This document shows, one piece after another, positions 27,933 to 35,919 of a stretch of DNA of 48,947 nucleotides. Source of the stretch: Candidatus Stahliibacteriota bacterium (GTDB taxonomy: Bacteria; Hydrothermota; UBA3072); the NCBI GenBank assembly GCA_004377355.1, contig SOIB01000127.1, positions 1 through 48,947 of the forward strand, given 5' to 3'. Every line of letters starts with the position of its first letter. Positions within the stretch are counted from its first letter, which is position 1. The position numbers and the translations under genes were made by a program. The notes beneath the pieces were generated by a model that saw only the letters and a list, made by a program, of their open reading frames with translations, was not told where the DNA came from and did no database searches.

Positions 27933-28755
27933 TGTTAATGACTAATTCTGATAGTTTTGGTTCAGCTTCTATTGAAGCTTTTAAAACCATTTCATGATTT
28001 ATTGGTTCAAGTGCATCAGGAAGACCCATATCACTTATAATTGAAAGACCTAAAACCTTAGAACCCATCCATCTTGCTACAATTACCTCGGGTACAGTTG
28101 ACATCCCTACTGCATCAGCACCAATTGTTCTTATCATCCTGTATTCAGCTGCAGTTTCAAAAGTTGGACCCTGAAGACCCAGATAAATCCCTTTTCTAAC
28201 CTTAATACCTGTATCCAGAGCTGTAACTTCGGCAAGTTTTATCAAATCCTTATCGTACGTATTGTACATATCAGTAAATCTCGGACCTAATCTTTCATCA
28301 CTTGAACCTCTCAAGGGATGTTCTGGAAACAAGTTTATGTGATCGGTTATTATCATTATATCACCCCTCGAAAATTGAGGATTCAATCCACCAGCAGCAT
28401 TTGAAACTATGAGAGTATCAATCCCCAAGAAGCACAATAACTTTGCTCCATACGTAACTTTGCCCATGTCATACCCTTCATAATAATGAAATCTACCCTT
28501 CATTGCACATACCTTCTTCCCTGAAAGTTTTCCCCCGATCAACATGCCTTCATGTCCTTTTACTGTAGAAATAGGGAAATTTAGTATTTTCTGATATGGA
28601 ATTTCTACCTGGTCCTCTATTCTGTCTGCAACTCCTCCAAGACCTGTACCAAGAATAATTCCAACATCAGGTTTATCAAAGTTTAAATTTTCAAGGATAA
28701 ATTTCTTACTCTCGGAGAGTTTTTCGAACTCTAAATTCTTCTCTTCTATTCCCAT
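27916..28755 (-). CDS. Purine nucleoside phosphorylase, trimeric PNP/MTAP family
   Basis: 279 residues. The phosphate site GTGLGGVAD, the loop VKGHEGML (catalytic His), MKGRFHYYEGYD, SNAAGGLNP, GPTFETAAEYRM (Glu stacking on the base) and GMSTVPEV are all present. Cleaves purine nucleosides with phosphate. At the position of the base-binding Asn of human PNP (GLSLITN) this protein reads GLSIISD, an Asp at about residue 242. MTA phosphorylases also have Asp there, which could allow 6-aminopurines. Family call secure, exact substrate not. Confidence 0.9.
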   Translation of the reverse strand: MGIEEKNLEFEKLSESKKFILENLNFDKPDVGIILGTGLGGVADRIEDQVEIPYQKILNFPISTVKGHEGMLIGGKLSGKKVCAMKGRFHYYEGYDMGKVTYGAKLLCFLGIDTLIVSNAAGGLNPQFSRGDIMIITDHINLFPEHPLRGSSDERLGPRFTDMYNTYDKDLIKLAEVTALDTGIKVRKGIYLGLQGPTFETAAEYRMIRTIGADAVGMSTVPEVIVARWMGSKVLGLSIISDMGLPDALEPINHEMVLKASIEAEPKLSELVINIVERL

Positions 28756-28763
28756 TCTATTAA

Positions 28764-29300
28764 TTATTCTTTGAACAGTTCGCCTACTTTCTTACCAGAT
28801 TTTGAGTTCTCTTGCTCCTCCCTTGCTTTCTTCTCTTTCATTTCATATGCCTTTATTCTCTCCATCTCATCCAACATTTTTAATTGCGAAGAGAGAAAGC
28901 CTCTAAGTTGAGCTATAAAGCCATCTCTTTGACTCTTTAAAGCACTTATCTGATTTCTTAGTTCTCGGAGCTGGGCTTGAACATCTTCCAAAATCTCGCT
29001 TGCTTCAATTTTAGCCTTTTTTACTATCATTTCTGCTTCTTTACGTGCATTCCTTCTTATTTCATCTGTAGTTTTTTGTGCAGATGTTAGTGTGTCCTGA
29101 AGGGTTTTCTCCATTCTCTTATAATCTTCAATCTTCAGGTCTAATTCCCGAAGTTGCTCCTGCATACTTTTGTTCTCTCGAACTAGATTTTCCATCTCCT
29201 TTGCTGTTATCTCAAGAAAAATATCTACTTCATTCTTATCATAACCTTTAAATGATTTCTTAAATTCTTGCTTCCTTATATCTAATGGTGTAATTTTCAT
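28764..29300 (-). CDS. divIVA: DivIVA-domain protein
   Basis: 178 residues from ATG 29300, chosen because GGAGGT lies 6 nt upstream; the track start at 29333 falls on the tmRNA 3' CCA. The N-terminus MKITPLDIRKQEFKKSFKGYDKNEVDIFL is the DivIVA lipid-binding motif, followed by a long coiled coil (about 30-165). Usually a membrane-curvature landmark protein for division or polar growth. Unusual but not unknown in Gram-negative-type bacteria. First gene of the pnp-TPR-bamD-nadD operon. Confidence 0.9.
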   Translation of the reverse strand: MKITPLDIRKQEFKKSFKGYDKNEVDIFLEITAKEMENLVRENKSMQEQLRELDLKIEDYKRMEKTLQDTLTSAQKTTDEIRRNARKEAEMIVKKAKIEASEILEDVQAQLRELRNQISALKSQRDGFIAQLRGFLSSQLKMLDEMERIKAYEMKEKKAREEQENSKSGKKVGELFKE

Positions 29301-29332
29301 AATTACCTCCAGGGCTTTGGAAATTTTATTCA

Positions 29333-29682
29333 TGGTGGAGGCGGCGGGAATCGAACCCGCGTCCGAAATGGTAGTTTAGAAGCGTCTACATGCTTAGTGG
29401 CTGTTTTTTTATCGCCTTTCCCACACCCAACCACAGGATTAGGTAAGGCTATGCCAGTTATTTTTCATCCACAATCCCCTGGCAATGATTGTAGCTTATT
29501 CTCCTTCTATGACACCCTTCGAGAAAGTAGGAGAAGAACTTTCTCGAGAGCGAGCAGCTAAGTTAAGCTGCCAGGGCGTAATTAACGTTGCCATTTATGT
29601 TTATTACCACAGTTTTCCGAGTTATGGTGGCTCGGCATGCAACTTCCAATCAATTCCATCTCGTCGAAACCTTTTCGCCCCC
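29333..29682 (-). ncRNA. ssrA: Transfer-messenger RNA (tmRNA)
   Basis: About 350 nt. The 5' end GGGGGCG pairs with the 3' CGCCTCC before an encoded ACCA. The T-arm GGGTTCGATTCCC and the 5' AAAGGTTTCGACG are standard. A tag reading frame AAT-GGC...GCT-TAA (29595-29563) encodes (N)GNVNYALAA, ending in the protease-recognised ALAA. Rescues stalled ribosomes with SmpB (not in the window). The CCA is 32 nt from the divIVA ATG. ORF 29485-29715 on the plus strand is its antisense shadow. Confidence 0.95.
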
Positions 29683-29694
29683 GTTCTTTCTAAT

Positions 29695-29722
29695 ATTTTA
29701 ATTCTTTATATATAATAGTCAA
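29695..29722 (-). promoter_or_regulatory. ssrA promoter
   Basis: TTGACT at 29722-29717, a 16-bp spacer, TAAAAT at 29700-29695, followed by 12 nt to the mature 5' end. RNase P would remove the few leader bases. Confidence 0.65.
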
Positions 29723-29735
29723 GGGGGGCTAACAT

Positions 29736-29770
29736 AGTCATTAGTCTTCAGTCTTTAGTCATTAGTCTTA
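29736..29770. repeat. Heptamer array, five units of pattern AGTCNTN
   Basis: Five consecutive 7-bp words, each starting AGTC (AGTCATT, AGTCTTC, AGTCTTT, AGTCATT, AGTCTTA), exactly in register. Forms an imperfect inverted pair with the array at 29896-29930. Confidence 0.85.
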
Positions 29771-29895
29771 ATTCATTTTTAGTAAATAACTTATAAAAAA
29801 ATTTATTACGTCTTACAATTAGTAACAATACTCATGACTATAATAAATATTAAAATTCAAAAGAAAATATATCCCAAAACCTAATATTTAGATTT

Positions 29896-29930
29896 GACTA
29901 CAGACTATCGACTATAGACTAACGACTATA
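29896..29930. repeat. Heptamer array, five units of pattern GACTANN
   Basis: Five consecutive 7-bp words GACTACA, GACTATC, GACTATA, GACTAAC, GACTATA. The complement of GACTA is TAGTC, so this array mirrors 29736-29770 across 125 nt. Except for these arrays and the next entry, the 29723-30165 gap is AT-rich; a TTGACA at 29958 has no convincing -10. Confidence 0.85.
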
Positions 29931-30077
29931 TCCTCCATCTTGCAGGAGATTAAGGGGTTGACAAATTGCACTCAGATATATTAGATATAGATAGGATAGA
30001 TCTACGGTTTCGGGGCTAATTGTAATTAAAAATGAAGTATAGATACCAAATTGTTAAGGAAATAAAAAAAGTGGAAC

Positions 30078-30153
30078 TTTACCACAGAAGCACACAAAGT
30101 AAATGAAGAAGAGAAACAGAAAGTGTGGACTCTGTGTCTCTATGACAAATTAA
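30078..30153. repeat. Inverted nonamer words in the leader of the P5C dehydrogenase operon
   Basis: CCACAGAAG CACACAAAG in one half and CTCTGTGTC TCTATGAC in the other, imperfectly complementary, ending just before the SD GGAGGT of the next gene. A similar arrangement precedes the gene at 48907. Confidence 0.65.
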
Positions 30154-30165
30154 AATGGAGGTAAC

Positions 30166-31800
30166 ATGGGAAATGCCATTTATAAAATAGAAAAACCGTC
30201 AAATGAACCTATTTATCCCTATGGTCCCGGAAGTTTAGAGAAAAAGGAATTAAGAGAAAAAATAAAAGAACTTAAAGGCAAAGAGCTCGAGATTCCACTT
30301 ATTATAGGTGGTGAAGAGATAATGACAGGAGATATTGGAGAATGTGTTATACCACATGAAAACGATAAGATTTTGGGCAAGTATCACAAGGCTGGAAAGG
30401 ATGAAGTAGAGATGGCGATAGAAGCAGCTCTAAAAGCAGGGAAAAAGTGGTCAGACACACCATGGGAGCATCGTGCTTCAATCTTCAAGAGAGCAGCTGA
30501 ACTCCTATCAGGACCTTGGAGAAGCACCGTAAATGCAGCCTGTATGCTATGTCAGAGTAAAACTGTGTTCCAGGCAGAGATTGATTCTGCATGTGAGTTG
30601 ATAGACTTCTTCCGCTTCAACACTTATTATATGACAGAGATATATAAAGAGCAGCCAGATTCAACTGGGACATCTTATAATAGATTGGAATACAGACCTC
30701 TTGAAGGATTTGTCTTTGCTGTGACACCATTTAACTTTGCATCAATAGCAGGAAACCTCCCTTCTGCACCAGCTATTATGGGTAGTGTATCTGTCTGGAA
30801 ACCTGCATCCTCTGCAGTTTATACTGCATACTGGCTAATGAAACTGTTCCAGGAAGCAGGGGTTCCTGATGGAGTAATAAATTTCGTTCCAGGTTCAGGA
30901 GGAAATGTTGGTCAGCCTGCCCTCGCCAATGCAAACCTTGCCGGTGTACACTTCACTGGCTCTACTGCTGTATTCCAGCATATGTGGAAAACAATTGGAG
31001 ATAACATCATGAATTATAAGACCTATCCAAGAATTGTTGGAGAAACAGGTGGAAAAAACTTTGTCTTTGTCCATGAAAGCGCTAATATGAAAGAAGTCCT
31101 TACAGCACTTGTAAGAGGAGCTTTTGAATATCAGGGACAGAAATGTTCCGCTGCTTCACGTGCATATATTCCTCTTAGTATGTGGAAAGGAGGATTAAAA
31201 GAGGAACTCATCAACACGACAGAGGACATAAAAATGGGGTCCCCAGAAGATTTCAGAAACTTTCTGGCTGCAGTGATAGATAAGGCTGCTTTCAATACAA
31301 TAACAAAATACATAGATGAAGCGAAAAAATCTTCTGATGCTGAAATAATTGCTGGTGGAGAATACGATGATTCAAAAGGATTTTTTGTAAGACCTACAAT
31401 AATTCTCACCAAAGACCCAAAATACAAGACAATGAAAGAGGAGATATTTGGTCCAGTCCTCACATTATATGTATATAAAGATAATGAATATGAAGAAACA
31501 CTCAAAATCTGTGATGAGACTTCTCCATACGCTCTAACCGGTTCTATATTCGCAAAAGACAGAGATGCTATTATAAAGGCTGCAAAAGTTCTCACTCATG
31601 CTGCCGGTAATTTCTATATTAATGATAAACCAACAGGTGCAGTGGTTGGACAACAACCATTTGGAGGAAGTCGCGCATCAGGAACTAACGATAAAGCAGG
31701 GAGTAAATTAAATCTCATTAGATGGGTTTCTCCAAGAACAATAAAAGAAAACCTTTCTCCTCCTACAGACTATCGATATCTATTTATGCAGGAAAAGTAA
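30166..31800 (+). CDS. Delta-1-pyrroline-5-carboxylate dehydrogenase (ALDH4 type)
   Basis: 544 residues, the longer ALDH4A1-like form. Oxidises P5C / glutamate semialdehyde to glutamate with NAD. Landmarks: VTPFNFASIAGNLPSAPA near 189, VHFTGSTAVFQHMW near 265, general base in VGETGGKNFVF near 292, and nucleophile Cys in YQGQKCSAASRAYIP near 325. The C-terminus FGGSRASGTNDKAGS is typical of P5CDH. ATG follows GGAGGTAAC. First gene of an operon with citrate-lyase-like genes, with a 1-nt gap. No proline dehydrogenase is nearby, so P5C may come from ornithine or arginine (inference). Confidence 0.93.
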   Translation: MGNAIYKIEKPSNEPIYPYGPGSLEKKELREKIKELKGKELEIPLIIGGEEIMTGDIGECVIPHENDKILGKYHKAGKDEVEMAIEAALKAGKKWSDTPWEHRASIFKRAAELLSGPWRSTVNAACMLCQSKTVFQAEIDSACELIDFFRFNTYYMTEIYKEQPDSTGTSYNRLEYRPLEGFVFAVTPFNFASIAGNLPSAPAIMGSVSVWKPASSAVYTAYWLMKLFQEAGVPDGVINFVPGSGGNVGQPALANANLAGVHFTGSTAVFQHMWKTIGDNIMNYKTYPRIVGETGGKNFVFVHESANMKEVLTALVRGAFEYQGQKCSAASRAYIPLSMWKGGLKEELINTTEDIKMGSPEDFRNFLAAVIDKAAFNTITKYIDEAKKSSDAEIIAGGEYDDSKGFFVRPTIILTKDPKYKTMKEEIFGPVLTLYVYKDNEYEETLKICDETSPYALTGSIFAKDRDAIIKAAKVLTHAAGNFYINDKPTGAVVGQQPFGGSRASGTNDKAGSKLNLIRWVSPRTIKENLSPPTDYRYLFMQEK

Positions 31801-31801
31801 G

Positions 31802-33013
31802 ATGAAAGAAGCAACAGTTGGCACATTAGGTGAAGAAAAAGTCGTAGACTGTAATATACACCTCAAGATAAAACGCTCTGGTGGTATCGATCTTGAACTT
31901 AAATCAAAAGTCGATGTTACATATGGTAAATCCATCCGTCAACTTGTTCATAAGGGATTATCATTCTTTGGAATAGATAATGCCAAAATAGTGATTGATG
32001 ATTATGGAGCATATCCTTTTGTCATGCAGGCAAGAATTGAAACTGTTGTAAAAAGGGCTCTTCCAGATGTGGATAATGAATTCCTTCCGGAGTTTTCGGA
32101 TAAATGTTTATACAAATCATCAATGGATAGATTTCGAAGGACTCGCTTATATCTACCAGGGAGTTTTCCAAAGTTTATGATAAATGCAGGGATACATAAT
32201 CCTGATGGAATCATACTGGATTTAGAGGATTCCGTTGCTCCAACAGAGAAAGATGCTGCAAGAGCACTGGTGCGGAATGCTCTTCGCGTTGTAAACTTTT
32301 ACAATGCAGAAAGAATGGTAAGAATAAATCAACTTCCTATGGGGCTTATTGACCTCGAATGGGTAATACCACACAACACTCATCTAATACTCATTCCTAA
32401 ATGTGAATCTACCGGTACAGTCCTAAAGGTTGATGAAAAAATAGAGGAAATAAAGAAAAAAAATAATATTGAGCAGGATATATTCTTAATGCCAATTATA
32501 GAGAGCGCATTGGGTGTAATCAAGGCATATGAGATAGCTTCGATATCTTCCAATGTAGTTGCTCTTGCTATTGGTCTTGAAGACTATACTGCTGATATAG
32601 GTACCGAGCGATCAATTGAAGGTAAAGAAAGTTTCCTCGCTCGTTCGGTTATCGTAAATGCAGCACGTGCAGCAGGTGTACAGCCCATTGATACTGTATT
32701 CTCGGATGTTGATGATACAGAAGGATTACGCAAGAGCACTCTTGAAGCAAAATCCCTTGGCTTTGAGGGAAAAGGTTGTATTCACCCTCGTCAAATTGAG
32801 ATAATACACGATGCATTCGCGCCAAAAGAAGAAGAAATTGAAAAGGCAAAAAAGATAGTCAAAGCTTTTGAAAAAGCAAAAGCTCGTGGTCTCTCTGTAG
32901 TTTCACTCGGAAGCAAAATGATAGATCCTCCGGTTGTAAAACGAGCAGAGAAAACAGTCCAGCTTGCAATGAAGATAGGTAAACTGGATGAGAATTGGAG
33001 GGATAATGAGTGA
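31802..33013 (+). CDS. Fused CitD-CitE protein: citrate-lyase-like acyl-carrier domain plus beta subunit
   Basis: 403 residues. Residues 1-90 resemble CitD, the citrate lyase gamma subunit (VGTLGEEKV, LELKSKVDVTYGKSIRQLV, VIDDYGAYPFVMQARIE). Residues about 105-400 are CitE/HpcH-like (RRTRLYLPGSFPKF, DGIILDLEDSVAPTEKDAAR, GLEDYTADIGTERS, GKGCIHPRQIEII). In CitD the phosphoribosyl-dephospho-CoA is carried on Ser in AGTLES; here the matching stretch is VGTLGE, with Glu11 in place of Ser. Hence the carrier domain may not be charged. It overlaps the CitF-like gene by 8 nt. Confidence 0.87.
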   Translation: MKEATVGTLGEEKVVDCNIHLKIKRSGGIDLELKSKVDVTYGKSIRQLVHKGLSFFGIDNAKIVIDDYGAYPFVMQARIETVVKRALPDVDNEFLPEFSDKCLYKSSMDRFRRTRLYLPGSFPKFMINAGIHNPDGIILDLEDSVAPTEKDAARALVRNALRVVNFYNAERMVRINQLPMGLIDLEWVIPHNTHLILIPKCESTGTVLKVDEKIEEIKKKNNIEQDIFLMPIIESALGVIKAYEIASISSNVVALAIGLEDYTADIGTERSIEGKESFLARSVIVNAARAAGVQPIDTVFSDVDDTEGLRKSTLEAKSLGFEGKGCIHPRQIEIIHDAFAPKEEEIEKAKKIVKAFEKAKARGLSVVSLGSKMIDPPVVKRAEKTVQLAMKIGKLDENWRDNE

Positions 33014-34571
33014 GGATTACAGGTTAAAGAAAAATGCAGTGGGTAGATTGGTTCCTACAATAATAAATGGAGAAAATGCTATTCCCTATCAGGGGGTAGG
33101 TAAATATAAACCAAAAGGTAGGAAAACTATCCCTCCCATTTCAACATGTGCAGATTATCCTGATGATGGGAATAAGGTAGTAAAGAACTTAAAAACTGCA
33201 CTACAAGCAGCTGGAATAAAAGACGGAATGACTATCTCAACCCACCATCACTTCAGAAATGGAGATTATGTAGCAAATGCTATCTTTGACGCAACAGCCA
33301 ATATAGGAGTAAAAGACCTCCGGTGGTTTCCTTCAGCCTCATTCCCATGCCATGCACCCATAATAGAGCATTTAAAATCCGGTGTGATTCATCATATAGA
33401 AGGTAGTCTGAATGGACCCTTAGGAGAATTCGCTTCCAAAGGCAGTATGAAGGGTATGGGGGTTCTACGTTCCCATGGTGGTCGATATCAGGCTGTGCAG
33501 GATGGAGAAGTCCACATAGATATTGCTGTAATTGCAGCTCCAACTGCAGACCCCTTTGGTAATGCAAATGGTCTTTATGGAGAATCAGCATGTGGATTAC
33601 TTGGTTTTGCACTGGTTGATTCACAATATGCAGATCAGGTTATCATAGTAACTGATAATCTAATAGAATTTCCCTGCTATCCCTGGCAGATACAGGGTAA
33701 CTACGTGGATTATGTAGTGATCATGGATAAGATAGGAGATCCTGAGAAAATAGTATCAGGGACAACAATGATAACAAGAAGTCCTGATAGACAGCGAATT
33801 GCAAGGTTGGCAGCGCAGTTCTTAAGAGATACAGGTATAATGAAAGAAGGATTCTCCTTCCAGGCAGGAGCTGGTGGCACATCACTTGCCTTTGTTGATT
33901 ACCTTTCAAACTATATGAGGGAAGCAGGGATAACCGCACAATTTGTCAGGGGTGGTAGTACACAATACCTTGTTGATATGCTTGAAGAAGGCCTAACCAA
34001 TTACATATTGGATGGACAGACTTTTGACCTCAAAGGCGTCCAGTCAATGAGGGATAATCCAAACCATGCTGATACCAGCCCCTTCACGAGTTATAATTAT
34101 CACGGGAAAGGTATGTTTGCCACGATGGTGGATGCAGCTATCCTGGGTGCAACAGAGGTAGACATCAATTTCAACGGAAATGTTAATACCCATTCAGATG
34201 GGCTGTTACTACACGGTATTGGAGGCTGGCAGAATACAATATTCTCTAAATGCACTATACTCACTATTCCCACCTTCAGGAACAGGATTCCTATCTTAGT
34301 GGATGAAGTTACAACCCTCACGGGACCCGGTGAACTCATCGATGTTGTTGTTACCGAGCGGGGAATTGCGATAAATCCAAGAAGGAAGGACCTACAAAAT
34401 GCTATAAAGGGTTCAGACCTCCCAATCCGTTCCATAGAAGAGTTAAAAGAGGAAGCAGAGGATATATGTGGTGGTAAACCAAATAAGCCAAAACTGGGAG
34501 ATAGAATTATCGCTGCAATCAAATGGGTTGATGGGACAGTGATTGATGCAGTAAGGCAAGTCCTGGATTAA
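33006..34571 (+). CDS. Citrate lyase alpha subunit (CitF)-like CoA transferase
   Basis: 521 residues from ATG 33006, which has GGAGGG 6 nt upstream; the track start 18 nt earlier is less likely. CitF-type CoA transferase: KTIPPISTCADY, ISTHHHFRNGDYVANA, GPLGEFASKGSMKG, HIDIAVIAAPTADPFGNANG, GGTSLAFVDYL, FVRGGSTQYLVDML, DEVTTLTGPGELIDVVVTERGIAINP. In citrate or citramalate lyase this subunit swaps acetyl-ACP for the substrate acyl. It ends the operon. citC, citX and citG are not in the window. Confidence 0.92.
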   Translation: MSEDYRLKKNAVGRLVPTIINGENAIPYQGVGKYKPKGRKTIPPISTCADYPDDGNKVVKNLKTALQAAGIKDGMTISTHHHFRNGDYVANAIFDATANIGVKDLRWFPSASFPCHAPIIEHLKSGVIHHIEGSLNGPLGEFASKGSMKGMGVLRSHGGRYQAVQDGEVHIDIAVIAAPTADPFGNANGLYGESACGLLGFALVDSQYADQVIIVTDNLIEFPCYPWQIQGNYVDYVVIMDKIGDPEKIVSGTTMITRSPDRQRIARLAAQFLRDTGIMKEGFSFQAGAGGTSLAFVDYLSNYMREAGITAQFVRGGSTQYLVDMLEEGLTNYILDGQTFDLKGVQSMRDNPNHADTSPFTSYNYHGKGMFATMVDAAILGATEVDINFNGNVNTHSDGLLLHGIGGWQNTIFSKCTILTIPTFRNRIPILVDEVTTLTGPGELIDVVVTERGIAINPRRKDLQNAIKGSDLPIRSIEELKEEAEDICGGKPNKPKLGDRIIAAIKWVDGTVIDAVRQVLD

Positions 34572-34606
34572 TCTTTCGCAACCACGCAAAGAACATTCTA
34601 AAAAGT

Positions 34607-34714
34607 AGTTGAATAGTTGAATAGTCAAATAGTTGATTAGTTAAAAACTCAACAAACTCTATAAACTCTACAAACCCAATGAACTCGGAACTCGGAACTC
34701 AGTACTCAGTACTC
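34607..34714. repeat. Composite array: octamers, then nonamers, then heptamers, without a gap
   Basis: 34607-34646: five octamers AGTTGAAT-like. 34647-34682: four nonamers ACTCTATAA-like. 34683-34714: four heptamers ACTCGGA/ACTCAGT plus a final ACTC. The core ACTC carries across the change from 9 to 7. The 34572-34849 gap has no gene. Confidence 0.85.
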
Positions 34715-34748
34715 TTAACCTAAATCCTAATCTCAAAATCCCAATAAT

Positions 34749-34776
34749 CGGTCACATGTCTTCGGTCTCCGGTCAA
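34749..34776. repeat. Heptamer array, CGGTCNN family, four units
   Basis: CGGTCAC, ATGTCTT, CGGTCTC, CGGTCAA in register. The same family recurs at 40757-40791. Confidence 0.8.
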
Positions 34777-34849
34777 ACTTTATATCTCCCTTGACTTCTT
34801 TCTCTTTTTCACTAGCGTTTTATCAATGATAAAAATGGAGGAGGAACAG

Positions 34850-35578
34850 ATGAATTATTCAAAAAAGTTTTTTGTAACCATTTCTATTCTTTTGATTTTT
34901 ATTTGTTGCACCAAAAAGAGCGAGGCCTGGGACAATACATACGGTGGAAGAGGAAGAGATTGGGGACAATCTGTTATTCAAACCTCAGATGGTGGATATA
35001 TCCTAGTCGGACGAACATCTTCTTTTGGTAAAGGTAAAGAAGATGTTTATCTGGTAAAAGCAGACCGTATAGGAAAGGAACAATGGTCAAGAACATATGG
35101 AGGAAGGAAATTTGATATGGGCTTCTCAGTCCAGGAGACTTCTGATGGTGGGTTTATTATTGTAGGGAGTACATCATCCTTCGGTAAAGGTTACTATGAT
35201 GTCTATTTAATAAAGACCAACGAATCTGGATATGTAGAATGGTCAGAGACATTTGGAGGAAAGGATGATGATTGGGGATTTTCAGTCAAAGAGACTCTTG
35301 ATAATGGATACATAATTGCAGGATGGACCGCATCTTTCGGTTCTGGCAAAGATGATGTTTATCTCATAAAAACAGATGCATATGGTAATGAAGAATGGTC
35401 AAATACATATGGAGGTAGGGACTTTGACCTTGGTTTCTCAGTCCAGCAAACAGAAGATGGTGGTTATATTATTGTGGGTTGGACATCTTCTTTTGGAAAA
35501 GGTAGGGGTGACGTCTATCTAATAAAAACGGATGAAAAGGGTAGTAAAGAGTGGTCAAAGGAAATTGCAAGGAGATAA
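34850..35578 (+). CDS. Lipoprotein with four 52-residue propeller-like repeats, probably truncated
   Basis: 242 residues from ATG 34850 (GGAGGAGG upstream; the track start is 24 nt earlier). Lipobox LLIFICCTKK. Then four repeats of 52 residues, each WSxTYGGxxxDxGxSVQxTxDGGYIIVGxTSSFGKGxxDVYLIKT. The pattern is common in secreted beta-propeller-like proteins, function unknown. A fifth unit starts (WSKEIARR) and stops. The following DNA still resembles a repeat (ACTGATGGTGGATAA, compare GAAGATGGTGGTTAT) but is out of frame, so the 3' end has decayed. Confidence 0.85.
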   Translation: MNYSKKFFVTISILLIFICCTKKSEAWDNTYGGRGRDWGQSVIQTSDGGYILVGRTSSFGKGKEDVYLVKADRIGKEQWSRTYGGRKFDMGFSVQETSDGGFIIVGSTSSFGKGYYDVYLIKTNESGYVEWSETFGGKDDDWGFSVKETLDNGYIIAGWTASFGSGKDDVYLIKTDAYGNEEWSNTYGGRDFDLGFSVQQTEDGGYIIVGWTSSFGKGRGDVYLIKTDEKGSKEWSKEIARR

Positions 35579-35638
35579 CATAATTGACTTCTCACTTCCT
35601 AAAACCACTGATGGTGGATAAGTATCACAGATACTTTT

Positions 35639-35881
35639 TCAATTAGATAAAGCAACACCTCCAATACCTACCCCTCCACAAACTTCAAGGACTTTAATAT
35701 CCTGCTTTTTTGATATTATATCTTTTATCCAGTTATGACTAATTAATATTTCCGTAAACTTCAGCGCCCTCTTAAAAGACTTCTTTTCCCATTCACTTAA
35801 GGGATCATCCGGCCAGATATATGTTTTGTAGAATTTCGAAAGCTTCAAAGATAATTCTGCACTTTCCTTTTTATTTTTCAT
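35639..35881 (-). pseudogene. N-terminal fragment of a SAM-dependent methyltransferase
   Basis: 80 residues with a good SD (AAGGAGG). It ends KVLEVCGGVGIGGVALSN and then a stop, i.e. right after SAM motif I. A working enzyme needs about 100-150 more residues. It is the downstream neighbour of pgeF and runs head-on into the decayed lipoprotein gene, 60 nt away. A stand-alone 80-residue protein cannot be excluded, but a truncated remnant is more likely. Confidence 0.7.
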
Positions 35882-35919
35882 ACAACAACCTCCTTATAAT
35901 TCTGCACAGGGCAATTCAA

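Noticed and set aside
29485-29715. 76-aa plus-strand ORF
   Set aside because: It is antisense to the tmRNA gene.
29958-29963. TTGACA as the -35 of the P5C dehydrogenase operon promoter
   Set aside because: No good -10 at 16-18 bp; kept only as a remark.
34607-34714. CRISPR array
   Set aside because: Units are 7-9 bp and contiguous; there are no spacers and no cas genes in the window.
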